Of a stretch of DNA of 8,657 nucleotides, positions 1 to 7,340 are shown in pieces; within the stretch, counting starts at the first letter, position 1; the number at the start of each line of letters is the position of its first letter. This stretch comes from Methylococcales bacterium. GTDB lineage: Bacteria > Pseudomonadota > Gammaproteobacteria > Methylococcales > Methylomonadaceae. The notes beneath the pieces were generated by a model that worked only from the letters and a program-made list of their open reading frames with translations, was not told the origin of the DNA and did no database searches. The position numbers and the translations under genes were made by a program. The stretch lies in assembly GCA_023146575.1 (NCBI GenBank), contig JAGLBU010000035.1, positions 1 to 8,657 of the forward strand, in the 5' to 3' direction.

Positions 1-2442
1 ACGCGCTGGGATTTAGTTAAAAAGTTGTTTACCGATATTAATCAGGGCAATAAAACTTCGGATATTTTTCCTTATAACGGCGGTTTATTTGCCCCTGATA
101 ACAAAATTGATACTTTAAACGTCAGTGATGAATTATTACTCGGGTTTAAGAATTTATATAGCTATGATTTTGCGGAAATTGGCACGCATATTTTAGGGCA
201 TATTTTTGAGCAATCCATTACAGATTTAGATGAAATTTATGAAACCTTAGAGGAAGATGAGTTACTGCTAAATTCTCAGCAAGTAACAGGCACAACTGGG
301 AAACGCAAACAAGATGGGGTGGTTTATACGCCTGCTTTTATTACGGAATATATTGTTAAACAAACGCTAGGGGGCTATTTAGCGGCTAAACAAAAATTAA
401 TTAAACACGATATTGACACCGTTGAGTATTGGTTAGACTATCGGGAACTATTAGCCAAAACACGGGTTTTAGATCCTGCCTGTGGCAGTGGTGCATTTTT
501 AATTGGTACGTTTCATTATTTAAAGCGGGAATATGAACAGGTTAATCAGCAATTGAGTCAATTTGAGGTTGAGAATACCGATTTATTTAGCCTTGATTTA
601 GACAAAGCGATTTTAAATAATAATTTATTTGGGGTGGATTTGAATTTTGAATCGGTTGAAATCGCGCAACTAGCATTGTGGTTAGAAACGGCGGAGAAGG
701 GTAAAAAGTTAAATGCGTTAGGCGACAATATTCAGCAAGGAAATAGTATTGTTTCGCATAAAAACGCGGATAAAAATGCCTTTAATTGGTCATTAAAATT
801 TCATAAAGTAATGAATGAAGGCGGTTTTGATGTAATGTTGGGGAATCCGCCCTATGTGCGTCAAGAGCGATTAACTCATATCAAACCGTATTTAGAAAAA
901 TATTATCCCAATACTTTTCATGGGGTAGCGGATCTTTATACGTATTTTTTTGAACAAGGCTTAAAATTATTAAAAAAAGAGGGACGATTAGGATTTATAT
1001 CCTCTTCAACTTTTTTTAGAACCAATAGTGGGCAAAAGTTACGGCAATTTTTAAATTCGCATAGTAATATTAAAACGATTATTGATTTTGGTGATTATCA
1101 AGTATTTGCAGGCGTAACCACTTACCCCGCTATTTTATTATTAGAAAAACCAAAGGTAATACGAAAAGGCGCACCCGCAACAAGTTTTAATTTTTTAACA
1201 ATTAAGTCCGTTAAACAGCCTGAACATAAAGCGGTGATTAAAGAAATGCAGGGGTGTTTTTCACAAATGAAACAAGCCAGTTTAAAAGCGGATGTGTGGC
1301 AGTTAGAAAATGAAGCGATTGCCGCCTTAAGAAATAAAATTATAGCGGATAAATCAACTTTAAAAGAAGTTTATGGGTCACCTTACTATGGAATTAAAAC
1401 AGGTTTCAATAAAGCCTTTGTGATTAATCAAGTGCAATATGAAGATTTAAAAGTAGATGATCCTAAAGGTGATATTTTAAAACCCTTTTTAGAAGGTAAA
1501 GATTTAAAACGTTGGCGAGCGGAAAGTCGGCACTTGTATTTAATTTTATTTCCTAAAGGTTGGACACATGACAAGCTAGGTTATAAAGAGGAAAGTAAGG
1601 ATTTAGAAGAGCTTGAAGCGTGGGAATATTTACAAGCTAATTATCCTAAAATATCTGAACATTTAGAATCATTTGCTGTAAAAGCTAGAAAACGGGGTGA
1701 TAAAGGTTATTTTTGGTGGGAATTACGTTCTTGTGCTTATTATTCAAAATTTGAAAACCCTAAAATTCAATATAGTCATTTTAGTCCTCGTTCATTATTT
1801 CATTTTAATCAAAGTAAACATCTTTCAAATGATAAGAGCTACATTATTCCAACAGGTGATTTAAGTCTTTATGGTTTATTAAATAGTCTCTTGGCTTGGT
1901 TTTTAATTTTAGCTATTTGCCCATTTGTAAGGGGTGGATTTTATGAGCTTCGTTCTCAATATATTGAAACCTTACCTATTCCAAAAGCAACCGATGAACA
2001 AAAACAAGTTATTACAAATTTAGCCAAGCAATGCCAACAACAAGCTGAGCGACGTTATCAGCTAGAAAAAGATGTCAGAGAACTATTAATTGAAAATTTT
2101 CGTCCTGAAAATAATCATTACCCGCTGAATAAAAAACTCTTAAATTGGTGGGCAATTGCGGATGTTAAAACCTTAAACCAAGAAGCCCGCAAAGCGTTTA
2201 AATTAAAAAAATTCGAGACATTAGCCTTAGATATAACCGATCCAAGTACCCAAATGCAGTGGAAAAAATTTCTTGAGGAACAAAGCCAAGCATGGCAAAA
2301 TTTTACCAATGAAATTGAAACCTTAGAGCAAAAAATAAATGATAAGGTTTATGTGTTATTTAATCTAACCTCAGATGAAATTATATTATTAGAAAAATCC
2401 ATACCTCTAAATTCAGTAACGGTGGATAGCACAATATTGTAA
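1..2442 (+). CDS. Eco57I/type IIG-like restriction-modification protein: adenine-specific methyltransferase plus specificity region (5'-truncated)
   Basis: Predicted DNA N6-adenine methyltransferase that transfers a methyl group from S-adenosylmethionine. In the type IIG family the same chain also carries an endonuclease. The frame is open from base 1 (TRWDLVKKLF...), so the gene begins outside the window; the TTG at 25 is internal. Visible in order: a helical linker with YNGGLF at 79-96; the VYTP segment (322-333) that typically precedes the MTase core; SAM-binding motif I DPACGSG at 472-492; GVDLN near 631-645; the GNS segment near 742; and catalytic motif IV NPPY at 844-855. The second half resembles the TaqI-like specificity domain, with YYGIKTGFNKAF (about 1384-1419), PFLEGKDLKRW (about 1483-1515), a GDLSLYGLLNS stretch (about 1855-1887) and GGFYELRSQYIETLPIP (about 1933-1983). 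About 813 residues are present, whereas family members often exceed 1000, so a nuclease domain of some 300-400 residues is expected upstream but cannot be seen. A methylase-only protein remains possible. No frameshift or internal stop is seen. Confidence 0.9.
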   Translation, partial: TRWDLVKKLFTDINQGNKTSDIFPYNGGLFAPDNKIDTLNVSDELLLGFKNLYSYDFAEIGTHILGHIFEQSITDLDEIYETLEEDELLLNSQQVTGTTGKRKQDGVVYTPAFITEYIVKQTLGGYLAAKQKLIKHDIDTVEYWLDYRELLAKTRVLDPACGSGAFLIGTFHYLKREYEQVNQQLSQFEVENTDLFSLDLDKAILNNNLFGVDLNFESVEIAQLALWLETAEKGKKLNALGDNIQQGNSIVSHKNADKNAFNWSLKFHKVMNEGGFDVMLGNPPYVRQERLTHIKPYLEKYYPNTFHGVADLYTYFFEQGLKLLKKEGRLGFISSSTFFRTNSGQKLRQFLNSHSNIKTIIDFGDYQVFAGVTTYPAILLLEKPKVIRKGAPATSFNFLTIKSVKQPEHKAVIKEMQGCFSQMKQASLKADVWQLENEAIAALRNKIIADKSTLKEVYGSPYYGIKTGFNKAFVINQVQYEDLKVDDPKGDILKPFLEGKDLKRWRAESRHLYLILFPKGWTHDKLGYKEESKDLEELEAWEYLQANYPKISEHLESFAVKARKRGDKGYFWWELRSCAYYSKFENPKIQYSHFSPRSLFHFNQSKHLSNDKSYIIPTGDLSLYGLLNSLLAWFLILAICPFVRGGFYELRSQYIETLPIPKATDEQKQVITNLAKQCQQQAERRYQLEKDVRELLIENFRPENNHYPLNKKLLNWWAIADVKTLNQEARKAFKLKKFETLALDITDPSTQMQWKKFLEEQSQAWQNFTNEIETLEQKINDKVYVLFNLTSDEIILLEKSIPLNSVTVDSTIL

Positions 2443-2453
2443 AGACAGAAATA

Positions 2454-2485
2454 AGCTGGGTTTCGCGCAAAAGCTCTACCCAGCT
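2454..2485. terminator. Hairpin between convergent genes, probable bidirectional terminator
   Basis: A perfect 8-bp inverted repeat, AGCTGGGT (2454-2461) and ACCCAGCT (2478-2485), encloses a 16-nt loop. It lies in the 60-bp gap between the stop of the restriction-modification gene (+, 2442) and the stop of the lipoprotein gene (-, 2503). On the minus strand it is followed by a T-rich stretch (TTATTTCTGTCTTT). On the plus strand the T tract is weaker (AAATTATTT). The stem is short for its loop, so efficiency is uncertain, but the position between converging genes fits a shared terminator. Confidence 0.6.
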
Positions 2486-2502
2486 CAAATTATTTAAAAA
2501 AC

Positions 2503-2865
2503 TTAAGGTCTTCCCATTATTTTAGGATTTTTAACTGTATCTTCTTGCAGGCAATTGTAAGCGGCATTATCAAAACGAATGCGTAACGATTGTGTATCGG
2601 TATCTTCTTCTAAAACTTTTTCCGCTTCAATCCCTGTTAAATCTTTCATCATATATTTGGCAATACAGGTGCAAGATTTTTGAATGCGAGGCGTATCTGA
2701 CACTTTATTGACAGAGTTTTTAAGCTCTCGTGCAACACAATCATCGGCAAATTCTTTTTGAAATTTATGTTTTTCAACGCTCGTGGCTTTTTCCGAAGGG
2801 TCATCCGAACAGGCTATTACCGTTAGCGCGATCAAAAGAGGTAATAATAATTTTTTAGTCCTCAT
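2503..2865 (-). CDS. Small cysteine-rich lipoprotein, function unknown
   Basis: Predicted 120-residue lipoprotein. A longer reading from ATG 2886 adds seven residues (MMIRSPK), but the ATG at 2865 is preferred: AAGGAG lies about 7 nt upstream of it, and it gives a textbook signal peptide (MRTKK, hydrophobic LLLPLLIALTV, lipobox VIAC). Cys19 would be lipidated. Ser rather than Asp follows the Cys, which favours the outer membrane by the usual +2 rule. The mature part is about 100 residues, mostly charged and probably helical, with Cys at 43, 65, 67 and 105. The CxC pair and spaced cysteines suggest disulfides in the periplasm. The start overlaps the end of the upstream membrane-protein gene by 11 bp, so translation is probably coupled and the two products may work together. 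I do not recognise the family well enough to name it. Small periplasmic proteins with a C...CxC...C pattern occur widely in Gammaproteobacteria, mostly uncharacterised. Confidence 0.8.
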   Translation of the reverse strand: MRTKKLLLPLLIALTVIACSDDPSEKATSVEKHKFQKEFADDCVARELKNSVNKVSDTPRIQKSCTCIAKYMMKDLTGIEAEKVLEEDTDTQSLRIRFDNAAYNCLQEDTVKNPKIMGRP

Positions 2866-3394
2866 TTTTGGACTCCTTATCATCATTCCAGATAGGATTA
2901 TTTAAATCATCTTCTTGTAATTTACTCGCTTCCTTTGGGTAAATATGCCAAAAAGATTGATCAATTGCGCCATCTTGATAATGTTCATTTTTACGATCAT
3001 GTTCAAACGGACACCACCAATTTTCAATCACTTTGACCAAATACGCATGCCATTCAAATAAAGCCACGCTTAAAGGGCAGTACCATGTGCAATTAAAAAT
3101 CCAATACAGCTTTGATTGCGCGGGGCTGAGTTTAAAAGATGGATTCATTGTCACTTGAGATTTTAAATCATAGCGGTGAGAGGCACGATCAGGAATAAAA
3201 TCCCCCCATTTTTTAATATTTTTACCACCACTTAAACGTAAATGAAAATAGCACGTATAAGCACTAAAAAGGATAAAAGGCACCATTAAGAGAGGGAGAT
3301 AAACTAAAGGTGTCGCAATGGCACGCATTAAAACACTTCGTTTTCGATGGTTTTTACCAATTTCAACACGTTGACAAGAATCGCAAGCTTTCAT
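2855..3394 (-). CDS. Unrecognised Trp/Cys-rich membrane protein (179 aa)
   Basis: I do not recognise a named family. The protein starts with a CxxC pair (Cys4, Cys7), then a basic stretch (KNHRKRS), then a strong membrane segment at about residues 26-48. By the positive-inside rule the N-terminus with its CxxC should be cytoplasmic. A second, aromatic hydrophobic region spans about 97-122 (starting YWIFNCTWYCPL) and holds Cys102 and Cys106. It is followed by NWWCPF with Cys128. There are six Cys and eight Trp in 179 residues, which is unusual, and the C-terminal 50 residues are acidic. Cysteine pairs near a membrane could bind metal or form disulfides, but no haem CxxCH motif is present. It lies 71 bp after the DUF3426 gene and overlaps the downstream lipoprotein gene by 11 bp. 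Upstream of its ATG, AGAGG lies about 8 nt away within a dyad. The open frame, the Shine-Dalgarno-like site and the coupling support a real gene; the function is unknown. Confidence 0.8.
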   Translation of the reverse strand: MKACDSCQRVEIGKNHRKRSVLMRAIATPLVYLPLLMVPFILFSAYTCYFHLRLSGGKNIKKWGDFIPDRASHRYDLKSQVTMNPSFKLSPAQSKLYWIFNCTWYCPLSVALFEWHAYLVKVIENWWCPFEHDRKNEHYQDGAIDQSFWHIYPKEASKLQEDDLNNPIWNDDKESKNED

Positions 3395-3395
3395 A

Positions 3396-3420
3396 AAGAG
3401 GGCCTCTTAAATTATTTAAG
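3396..3420. repeat. Two overlapping perfect dyads upstream of the 179-aa membrane protein gene
   Basis: AAGAGG-G-CCTCTT (3396-3408, 6-bp arms, 1-nt centre) overlaps CTTAAAT-T-ATTTAAG (3406-3420, 7-bp arms, 1-nt centre); they share CTT. They sit immediately upstream of the ATG at 3394, and the first dyad includes the likely Shine-Dalgarno (AGAGG on the minus strand). They could be an operator or an RNA structure that masks the ribosome binding site. The rest of the 71-bp gap (3395-3465) has a -10-like TATAAAAT on the minus strand (rc of 3433-3440) without a convincing -35, and no terminator-like hairpin with a T tract in the minus direction. Confidence 0.4.
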
Positions 3421-3465
3421 TGATAGGAAAGGTATTTTATATGGGTAATGGTTGGAATGGTTTTT

Positions 3466-4092
3466 TTAAATTAACTCAAAACTATAACCGCCAACTGTTT
3501 GCTCTGGTTTGGCAATTTTCATACTGACTTCAATGGTTTTTGAAGGAGCAATAAGCTTGTTATATCCTGCCCCCATATATTCTTTTGGGGTAAACACACG
3601 TTGTGCAAAGTTTTTGCCCGATATCGTTAATAAGTTTAATTTTATGTGTGGGTAGTGCTGTTCGAATAAACCCTGATTACTCACAACCGCTTGAAAAACA
3701 TAATACTGATGTTTGGTTTGTTGAAAATTACCAAACATTACTTCAAAATCATTATTATTTTTATAGGTCGGTAATTCACATTTTAAAGAGCCGCATATTT
3801 TTTCAAGCCATATTCGAACCTGTGAATTTTGAATAATCGTATCTTTTTCAAAAATATAAATTTGCGCGGCTAAGGCAATTAAACAAATCCACACCCCTAA
3901 TCTCCAAGACCAAAACCGCTCTTGTTGATAGACTTTTCGATGTTGCCCTAAGACTAAAAAATCATCGCCAAGGCGCTTTAATTTCCCAAGCATTTCCTCA
4001 CAATGGGAACATAAACGATCTCGATGGGGATGGCATAAAACTTCAACATCCGTGCTGTAGGTTTTTTTACAATGTTGGCAGTGGGTAAGCAT
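3466..4092 (-). CDS. DUF3426 family zinc-ribbon membrane protein
   Basis: Predicted inner-membrane protein of the DUF3426 family, the conserved partner found after prmA in many Gammaproteobacteria; its function is not established. The N-terminus has a zinc-ribbon-like finger (CxxC at Cys5/Cys8 and Cys28/Cys31), and a single membrane segment lies at about residues 62-81 after a basic stretch. The C-terminal domain, probably periplasmic, starts with the family's spaced cysteines (Cys100 and Cys105, CGSLKCELP). It continues with the beta-rich core recognisable from VVSNQGLFEQHYPHIKL and FTPKEYMGA. The length of 208 residues is shorter than many homologues, which have longer linkers between the finger and the membrane segment. 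Its ATG overlaps the prmA stop by one base (TAATG), so translation is probably coupled. The family assignment is confident from layout and context. Confidence 0.85.
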   Translation of the reverse strand: MLTHCQHCKKTYSTDVEVLCHPHRDRLCSHCEEMLGKLKRLGDDFLVLGQHRKVYQQERFWSWRLGVWICLIALAAQIYIFEKDTIIQNSQVRIWLEKICGSLKCELPTYKNNNDFEVMFGNFQQTKHQYYVFQAVVSNQGLFEQHYPHIKLNLLTISGKNFAQRVFTPKEYMGAGYNKLIAPSKTIEVSMKIAKPEQTVGGYSFELI

Positions 4093-4976
4093 TAATTTAA
4101 ACGTTTAGAAGCATCAAGGCGACACCAGTCTTGTTGTTGTGTGACAGGGCTAAAATCAAATTGTTTTTTGTAAGCGTCTTGAACGTCTAATGCTTGTTCA
4201 TTTAAAATGCCCGATAAAATTAATTGCCCGTCTTTTTTCACTAATGAGGTTATTAAGGTTGATAATTCAACTAAGGGTTTAGCCAAAATATTAGCTAAAA
4301 CTAAATCCGCCTCAATAGGTTGAAAATCTTGGGCTAAAAAGAGGCTTATTTTATCGTCAACCTGATTTTTTTCGGCATTCATTTTTGTGGCCGTTAATGC
4401 CTGTGGGTCTATATCAACCGCATAAGCGTATTTTGCACCTAATAAAAGTGCCGCGACCGCTAAAATGCCCGATCCGCAACCATAATCAATGACAATTTTA
4501 TCTTTAATATCATGACTGGCTAACCATTCCAAACATAACGCCGTCGTGGCATGCGTTCCTGTGCCAAAGGCTAAAGCGGGGTCTAAGGTCATGCAAACCG
4601 TTCCCACTTCATTTTGCGCTTGATCGGTAGGGCAAACCCATAGTTTATCCGCAAATTTCATCGGCTGATAATATTCCAACCATGTACGTTCCCACGCTTG
4701 ATCTTCAATTCGCTCAAGTTGCCAATGTAACAGTTTTTCAGTTTCAAACTGTTGCCATAATTTAGCTTTTATAATAGTTGGATCAGCTTTTAATTCATAC
4801 AGTCCTATAACAGTCGTTTGTTGCCAAATTTTAGTTTCACCAATCGCAGGTTCATAAACAGGCTCGTCTTTTGCATCCATATACGTTACGGAAACCGCGC
4901 CACACTCACTGAAAAAATCGGCTATTAATGGCGCGGTGATTTCATCGGTGGTAATCGATAATTGATGCCAACTCAT
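4092..4976 (-). CDS. prmA: Ribosomal protein L11 methyltransferase
   Basis: Cytoplasmic SAM-dependent enzyme that trimethylates several amino groups of ribosomal protein L11. The 294-residue length matches the family (E. coli about 293). The N-terminal L11-recognition domain (MSWHQLSI..., residues 1 to about 100) is followed by the conserved DPALAFGTGTHATT (132-145), SAM motif I DYGCGSG (164-170), the acidic end of the next strand AVDIDPQA (186-193) and the NILAKPL motif (229-235), which corresponds to the family's NxxxxPL active-site loop. The gene starts 7 bp after the accC stop with no clear Shine-Dalgarno, so it probably relies on reinitiation after accC. It ends overlapping the DUF3426 start by one base. 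No key residue appears to be missing. Confidence 0.97.
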   Translation of the reverse strand: MSWHQLSITTDEITAPLIADFFSECGAVSVTYMDAKDEPVYEPAIGETKIWQQTTVIGLYELKADPTIIKAKLWQQFETEKLLHWQLERIEDQAWERTWLEYYQPMKFADKLWVCPTDQAQNEVGTVCMTLDPALAFGTGTHATTALCLEWLASHDIKDKIVIDYGCGSGILAVAALLLGAKYAYAVDIDPQALTATKMNAEKNQVDDKISLFLAQDFQPIEADLVLANILAKPLVELSTLITSLVKKDGQLILSGILNEQALDVQDAYKKQFDFSPVTQQQDWCRLDASKRLN

Positions 4977-4983
4977 AGAATAT

Positions 4984-6327
4984 TTAACTAAGACCTAATT
5001 TTTTTTCTAGGTAATGGATATTTTGTCCACCTGCGGCAAAACCATTATCCGACATCAATTCCGATTGTAAGGGAATATTAGTTTTAATGCCTTCAATCAC
5101 CATTTCCATTAACGCGGTTTTCATCCGTGCAATAGCGCTGTTACGATCATCACCATGCGCAATTAATTTACCGATCATCGAATCATAATAAGGTGGGACT
5201 TTATAGCCATTATAAATGTGGGTTTCACAACGAATTCCAGGGCCTCCAGGCATGTGAAATTGGTCAATAACCCCAGGGCAAGGCATAAAATTAGTCGGGT
5301 CTTCAGCATTCAATCGGCATTCAATCGCATGACCTGTAAACGTGACTTCATCTTGCGTCATTGAAAGCTCTAGCCCTGCGGCAATCCGTAATTGTTCTTT
5401 GACAATATCAAAGCCTGTAATCATTTCCGTCACAGGATGTTCCACTTGGACGCGTGTATTCATTTCAATGAAAAAAAACTCACCCCGTTCGTACAAAAAT
5501 TCAAAAGTCCCCGCCCCTAAATAACCAATATCTTTACAGGCATCGGTACATAATTTCCCCATACGATTGCGTTCTTCTTCGGTAATTCCTGGTGCTGGCG
5601 CTTCTTCAATTACTTTTTGATGCCGCCGTTGCATAGAACAATCACGCTCACCGAGATGAATCACGTTACCATGACTATCGGCCATAATTTGAAATTCAAT
5701 ATGGCGTGGGTCTTCTAAGAATTTTTCCATATAAACCGTGCTGTTCCCAAAAACAGTTCCTGCTTCCGCTTTGGTCAGGCTGATGGAGTTTAATAACGCT
5801 GCTTCCGTATGAACGGTACGCATTCCACGTCCACCACCGCCACCAGCGGCTTTTATAATGACAGGATAGCCAATATCACTCGCCATTCTTAAATTTTCTT
5901 TGGGGTTATTACCTAGTGGGTTGCCATTTCCTGGGACACAAGGAATCCCTGCTTTTTTCATGGCTTTTTTGGCTGAAATTTTATCGCCCATCATCCGAAT
6001 GGTATCCGCGCTAGGACCTATAAAGGTAAAACCACTTTGCGCGACTTTTTCAGAAAAATCGGCATTTTCGGATAAAAATCCATAGCCTGGGTGAATGGCT
6101 TCGGCATCGGTCACTTCAGCAGCGCTGATAATCGCAGGGATATTTAAATAGCTGTCCGCCGAGGCCGCAGGTCCAATACAAACCGCTTCATCGGCGAGTC
6201 GAACATGTTTTAAATCACGATCAACATCGGAGTGTACTGCTACGGTTTTGATGCCTAATTCACGACACGCGCGTAAAATTCGCAATGCAATTTCGCCTCG
6301 ATTGGCGATAACAATTTTATCGAACAT
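4984..6327 (-). CDS. accC: Biotin carboxylase subunit of acetyl-CoA carboxylase
   Basis: ATP-dependent carboxylation of the biotin carried by AccB, using bicarbonate; the first half-reaction of acetyl-CoA carboxylase in fatty acid synthesis. At 447 residues it is near the E. coli length (449) and the numbering is collinear. Present are the N-terminal Rossmann-like start [11 protein letters not shown], Lys116 (MGDK), Lys159, the glycine-rich ATP loop GGGGGRGMR (162-170), His209, Lys238 ([12 protein letters not shown]), Glu276, Glu288, Arg292, the VQVEH segment (293-297) and Arg338. All are positions known for ATP, bicarbonate or biotin binding or catalysis. AAGGA about 8 nt before the ATG is a good Shine-Dalgarno. 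The gene is 11 bp after accB and 7 bp before prmA, hence one transcript. A pyruvate or propionyl-CoA carboxylase subunit is less likely, given the short accB next to it. Confidence 0.98.
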   Translation of the reverse strand: MFDKIVIANRGEIALRILRACRELGIKTVAVHSDVDRDLKHVRLADEAVCIGPAASADSYLNIPAIISAAEVTDAEAIHPGYGFLSENADFSEKVAQSGFTFIGPSADTIRMMGDKISAKKAMKKAGIPCVPGNGNPLGNNPKENLRMASDIGYPVIIKAAGGGGGRGMRTVHTEAALLNSISLTKAEAGTVFGNSTVYMEKFLEDPRHIEFQIMADSHGNVIHLGERDCSMQRRHQKVIEEAPAPGITEEERNRMGKLCTDACKDIGYLGAGTFEFLYERGEFFFIEMNTRVQVEHPVTEMITGFDIVKEQLRIAAGLELSMTQDEVTFTGHAIECRLNAEDPTNFMPCPGVIDQFHMPGGPGIRCETHIYNGYKVPPYYDSMIGKLIAHGDDRNSAIARMKTALMEMVIEGIKTNIPLQSELMSDNGFAAGGQNIHYLEKKLGLS

Positions 6328-6338
6328 TTCCTTAATCC

Positions 6339-6791
6339 TTATTCAATTACAAATAATGGTTGATCATATTCGATAGGCTGTGAATCATCGGCTAAGATTT
6401 TTTTAATCACGCCACTTTTATCCGATTCAATTTGGTTTAAAATTTTCATTGCTTCAATAATACAAAGCGTTTCACCTTTCGTGACCGATTGCCCCTCTTC
6501 CACAAATGGCGCAGTACCAGGGGAGGAAGCTCGGTAAAAAGTTCCAACCATTGGCGATTTTAAAACATGTCCCTCATGGGTTTCTTCAGGTATATTTTGA
6601 GCGGCTGTTAACACCGCAACAGGCGCGGCGGCAGCGAGTAAAGGGGCTGGGGCAATCGCAACAGGGGCTACAGGTGCAGAATAACGACTAATACGAACCG
6701 ATTCTTCACCTTCACTAATTTCAATTTCAGAGATATCGGAACTTTCAATCAGCTCGATTAATTTTTTTATTTTTCTAATGTCCATCGTCAT
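6339..6791 (-). CDS. accB: Biotin carboxyl carrier protein of acetyl-CoA carboxylase
   Basis: Carries biotin between the AccC active site and the carboxyltransferase. The N-terminal [14 protein letters not shown] helix is typical of AccB. An Ala/Pro-rich flexible linker spans about residues 38-67, and the biotinyl domain spans about 74-150. The biotinylated lysine is Lys116 in [15 protein letters not shown]; the family usually has Met at the place of Leu118. The protruding thumb [15 protein letters not shown] (86-100) is present, as in E. coli-type AccB. The 150-residue length is normal. Two starts are possible: ATG 6791 (MTMDIRK) and ATG 6785 (MDIRK). The first is listed because the weak GAGA site in the end of aroQ is better spaced for it. 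Only 1 bp separates it from the aroQ stop, so translation is probably coupled. Confidence 0.97.
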   Translation of the reverse strand: MTMDIRKIKKLIELIESSDISEIEISEGEESVRISRYSAPVAPVAIAPAPLLAAAAPVAVLTAAQNIPEETHEGHVLKSPMVGTFYRASSPGTAPFVEEGQSVTKGETLCIIEAMKILNQIESDKSGVIKKILADDSQPIEYDQPLFVIE

Positions 6792-6792
6792 A

Positions 6793-7236
6793 TTATTTCT
6801 CGGTTAAAATCTGATCAGCCGCGTGTAAAGCCAATTCATAGCCTTTAGCGCCTAGCCCACAAATAACACCGACGGCGATATCTGAAAAATAGGAGTGCTT
6901 TCTAAACGACTCACGCGCATGAATATTGGATAAATGTACTTCTATAAAAGGAATTTTTGTCGCCAGTAAACTGTCTCGAATGGCAACGCTTGTATGCGTA
7001 AAAGCGGCAGGATTAATAATGATAAAATCAACTTTATCAAAAAATGCCTGCTGAATGGTGTCAATCAATAAATGTTCGGCGTTATATTGCTGAAATACGA
7101 GTTGATGATCTTGTTTTTCAGCCAGCGTTTCAAGGGTATTCTGTATGGTTTTAAGCGTTTGATTGCCATAATGGCTTGGTTCTCTCATCCCTAATAAATT
7201 GAGGTTAGGGCCATTTAAAACGAGAATAGATGCCAT
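6793..7236 (-). CDS. aroQ: Type II 3-dehydroquinate dehydratase
   Basis: Converts 3-dehydroquinate to 3-dehydroshikimate in the shikimate pathway, normally as a dodecamer in the cytoplasm. The 147-residue length is typical. Residues expected at the active site are present: Asn13 and Arg18 ([10 protein letters not shown]), the catalytic Tyr23 (HYG), Asn75 and His81 (NPAAFTHTS), Glu99, the catalytic His101 and Ser103 (EVHLSN), and Arg112 ([10 protein letters not shown]). The segment usually reading QSN in this family reads QYN here (Tyr51). The ATG is the only reasonable start because an in-frame TGA lies four codons upstream. No Shine-Dalgarno is visible. It is the first gene of the probable aroQ-accB-accC-prmA transcript and is preceded by a candidate promoter. 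Confidence 0.97.
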   Translation of the reverse strand: MASILVLNGPNLNLLGMREPSHYGNQTLKTIQNTLETLAEKQDHQLVFQQYNAEHLLIDTIQQAFFDKVDFIIINPAAFTHTSVAIRDSLLATKIPFIEVHLSNIHARESFRKHSYFSDIAVGVICGLGAKGYELALHAADQILTEK

Positions 7237-7261
7237 GACATTTGGTAATCAGATTGTATAA

Positions 7262-7297
7262 TTGGTCAATTTTGCCTAATTTAACCCCTTTTGTCCA
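7262..7297 (-). promoter_or_regulatory. Candidate sigma-70 promoter of the aroQ-accBC operon
   Basis: On the minus strand, TGGACA (7297-7292, five of six matches to the -35 consensus) is separated by exactly 17 bp from CAAAAT (7274-7269, four of six matches to -10). Transcription would start near 7262, leaving a leader of about 25 nt. The 104-bp gap between recX and aroQ (7237-7340) holds no other feature I can support, in particular no clear terminator after recX, so readthrough from recX is possible. Confidence 0.4.
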
Positions 7298-7340
7298 GCA
7301 TAATGTAAGGCATTTCCATAATATCGCTATTTTTTTAAAA

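Noticed and set aside
25..27. TTG as the start codon of the restriction-modification gene
   Set aside because: The same frame is open back to base 1, encodes family-like sequence (TRWDLVKKLF), and the protein lacks the N-terminal part usual for its family, so TTG is internal.
2118..2309. Minus-strand open frame of 63 residues inside the restriction-modification gene
   Set aside because: It lies antisense to a well-supported coding region and shows no recognisable motif.
3441..3460. Three ATGG repeats (3441, 3448, 3457) followed by a T tract, considered as a regulatory repeat or terminator
   Set aside because: The spacing is irregular (7 and 9 bp), there is no hairpin, and the T tract has the wrong orientation for the minus-strand operon.
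3603..3836. Plus-strand open frame of 77 residues opposite the DUF3426 gene
   Set aside because: It is antisense to a gene with family-typical cysteines and membrane layout; no motif or start signal supports it.
5342..6085. Two short plus-strand open frames opposite accC
   Set aside because: accC is unambiguous on the other strand with all catalytic residues; these are frame shadows.
6506..6691. Plus-strand open frame of 61 residues opposite accB
   Set aside because: It arises from the antisense of the Ala/Pro linker and biotinyl domain; there is no independent support.
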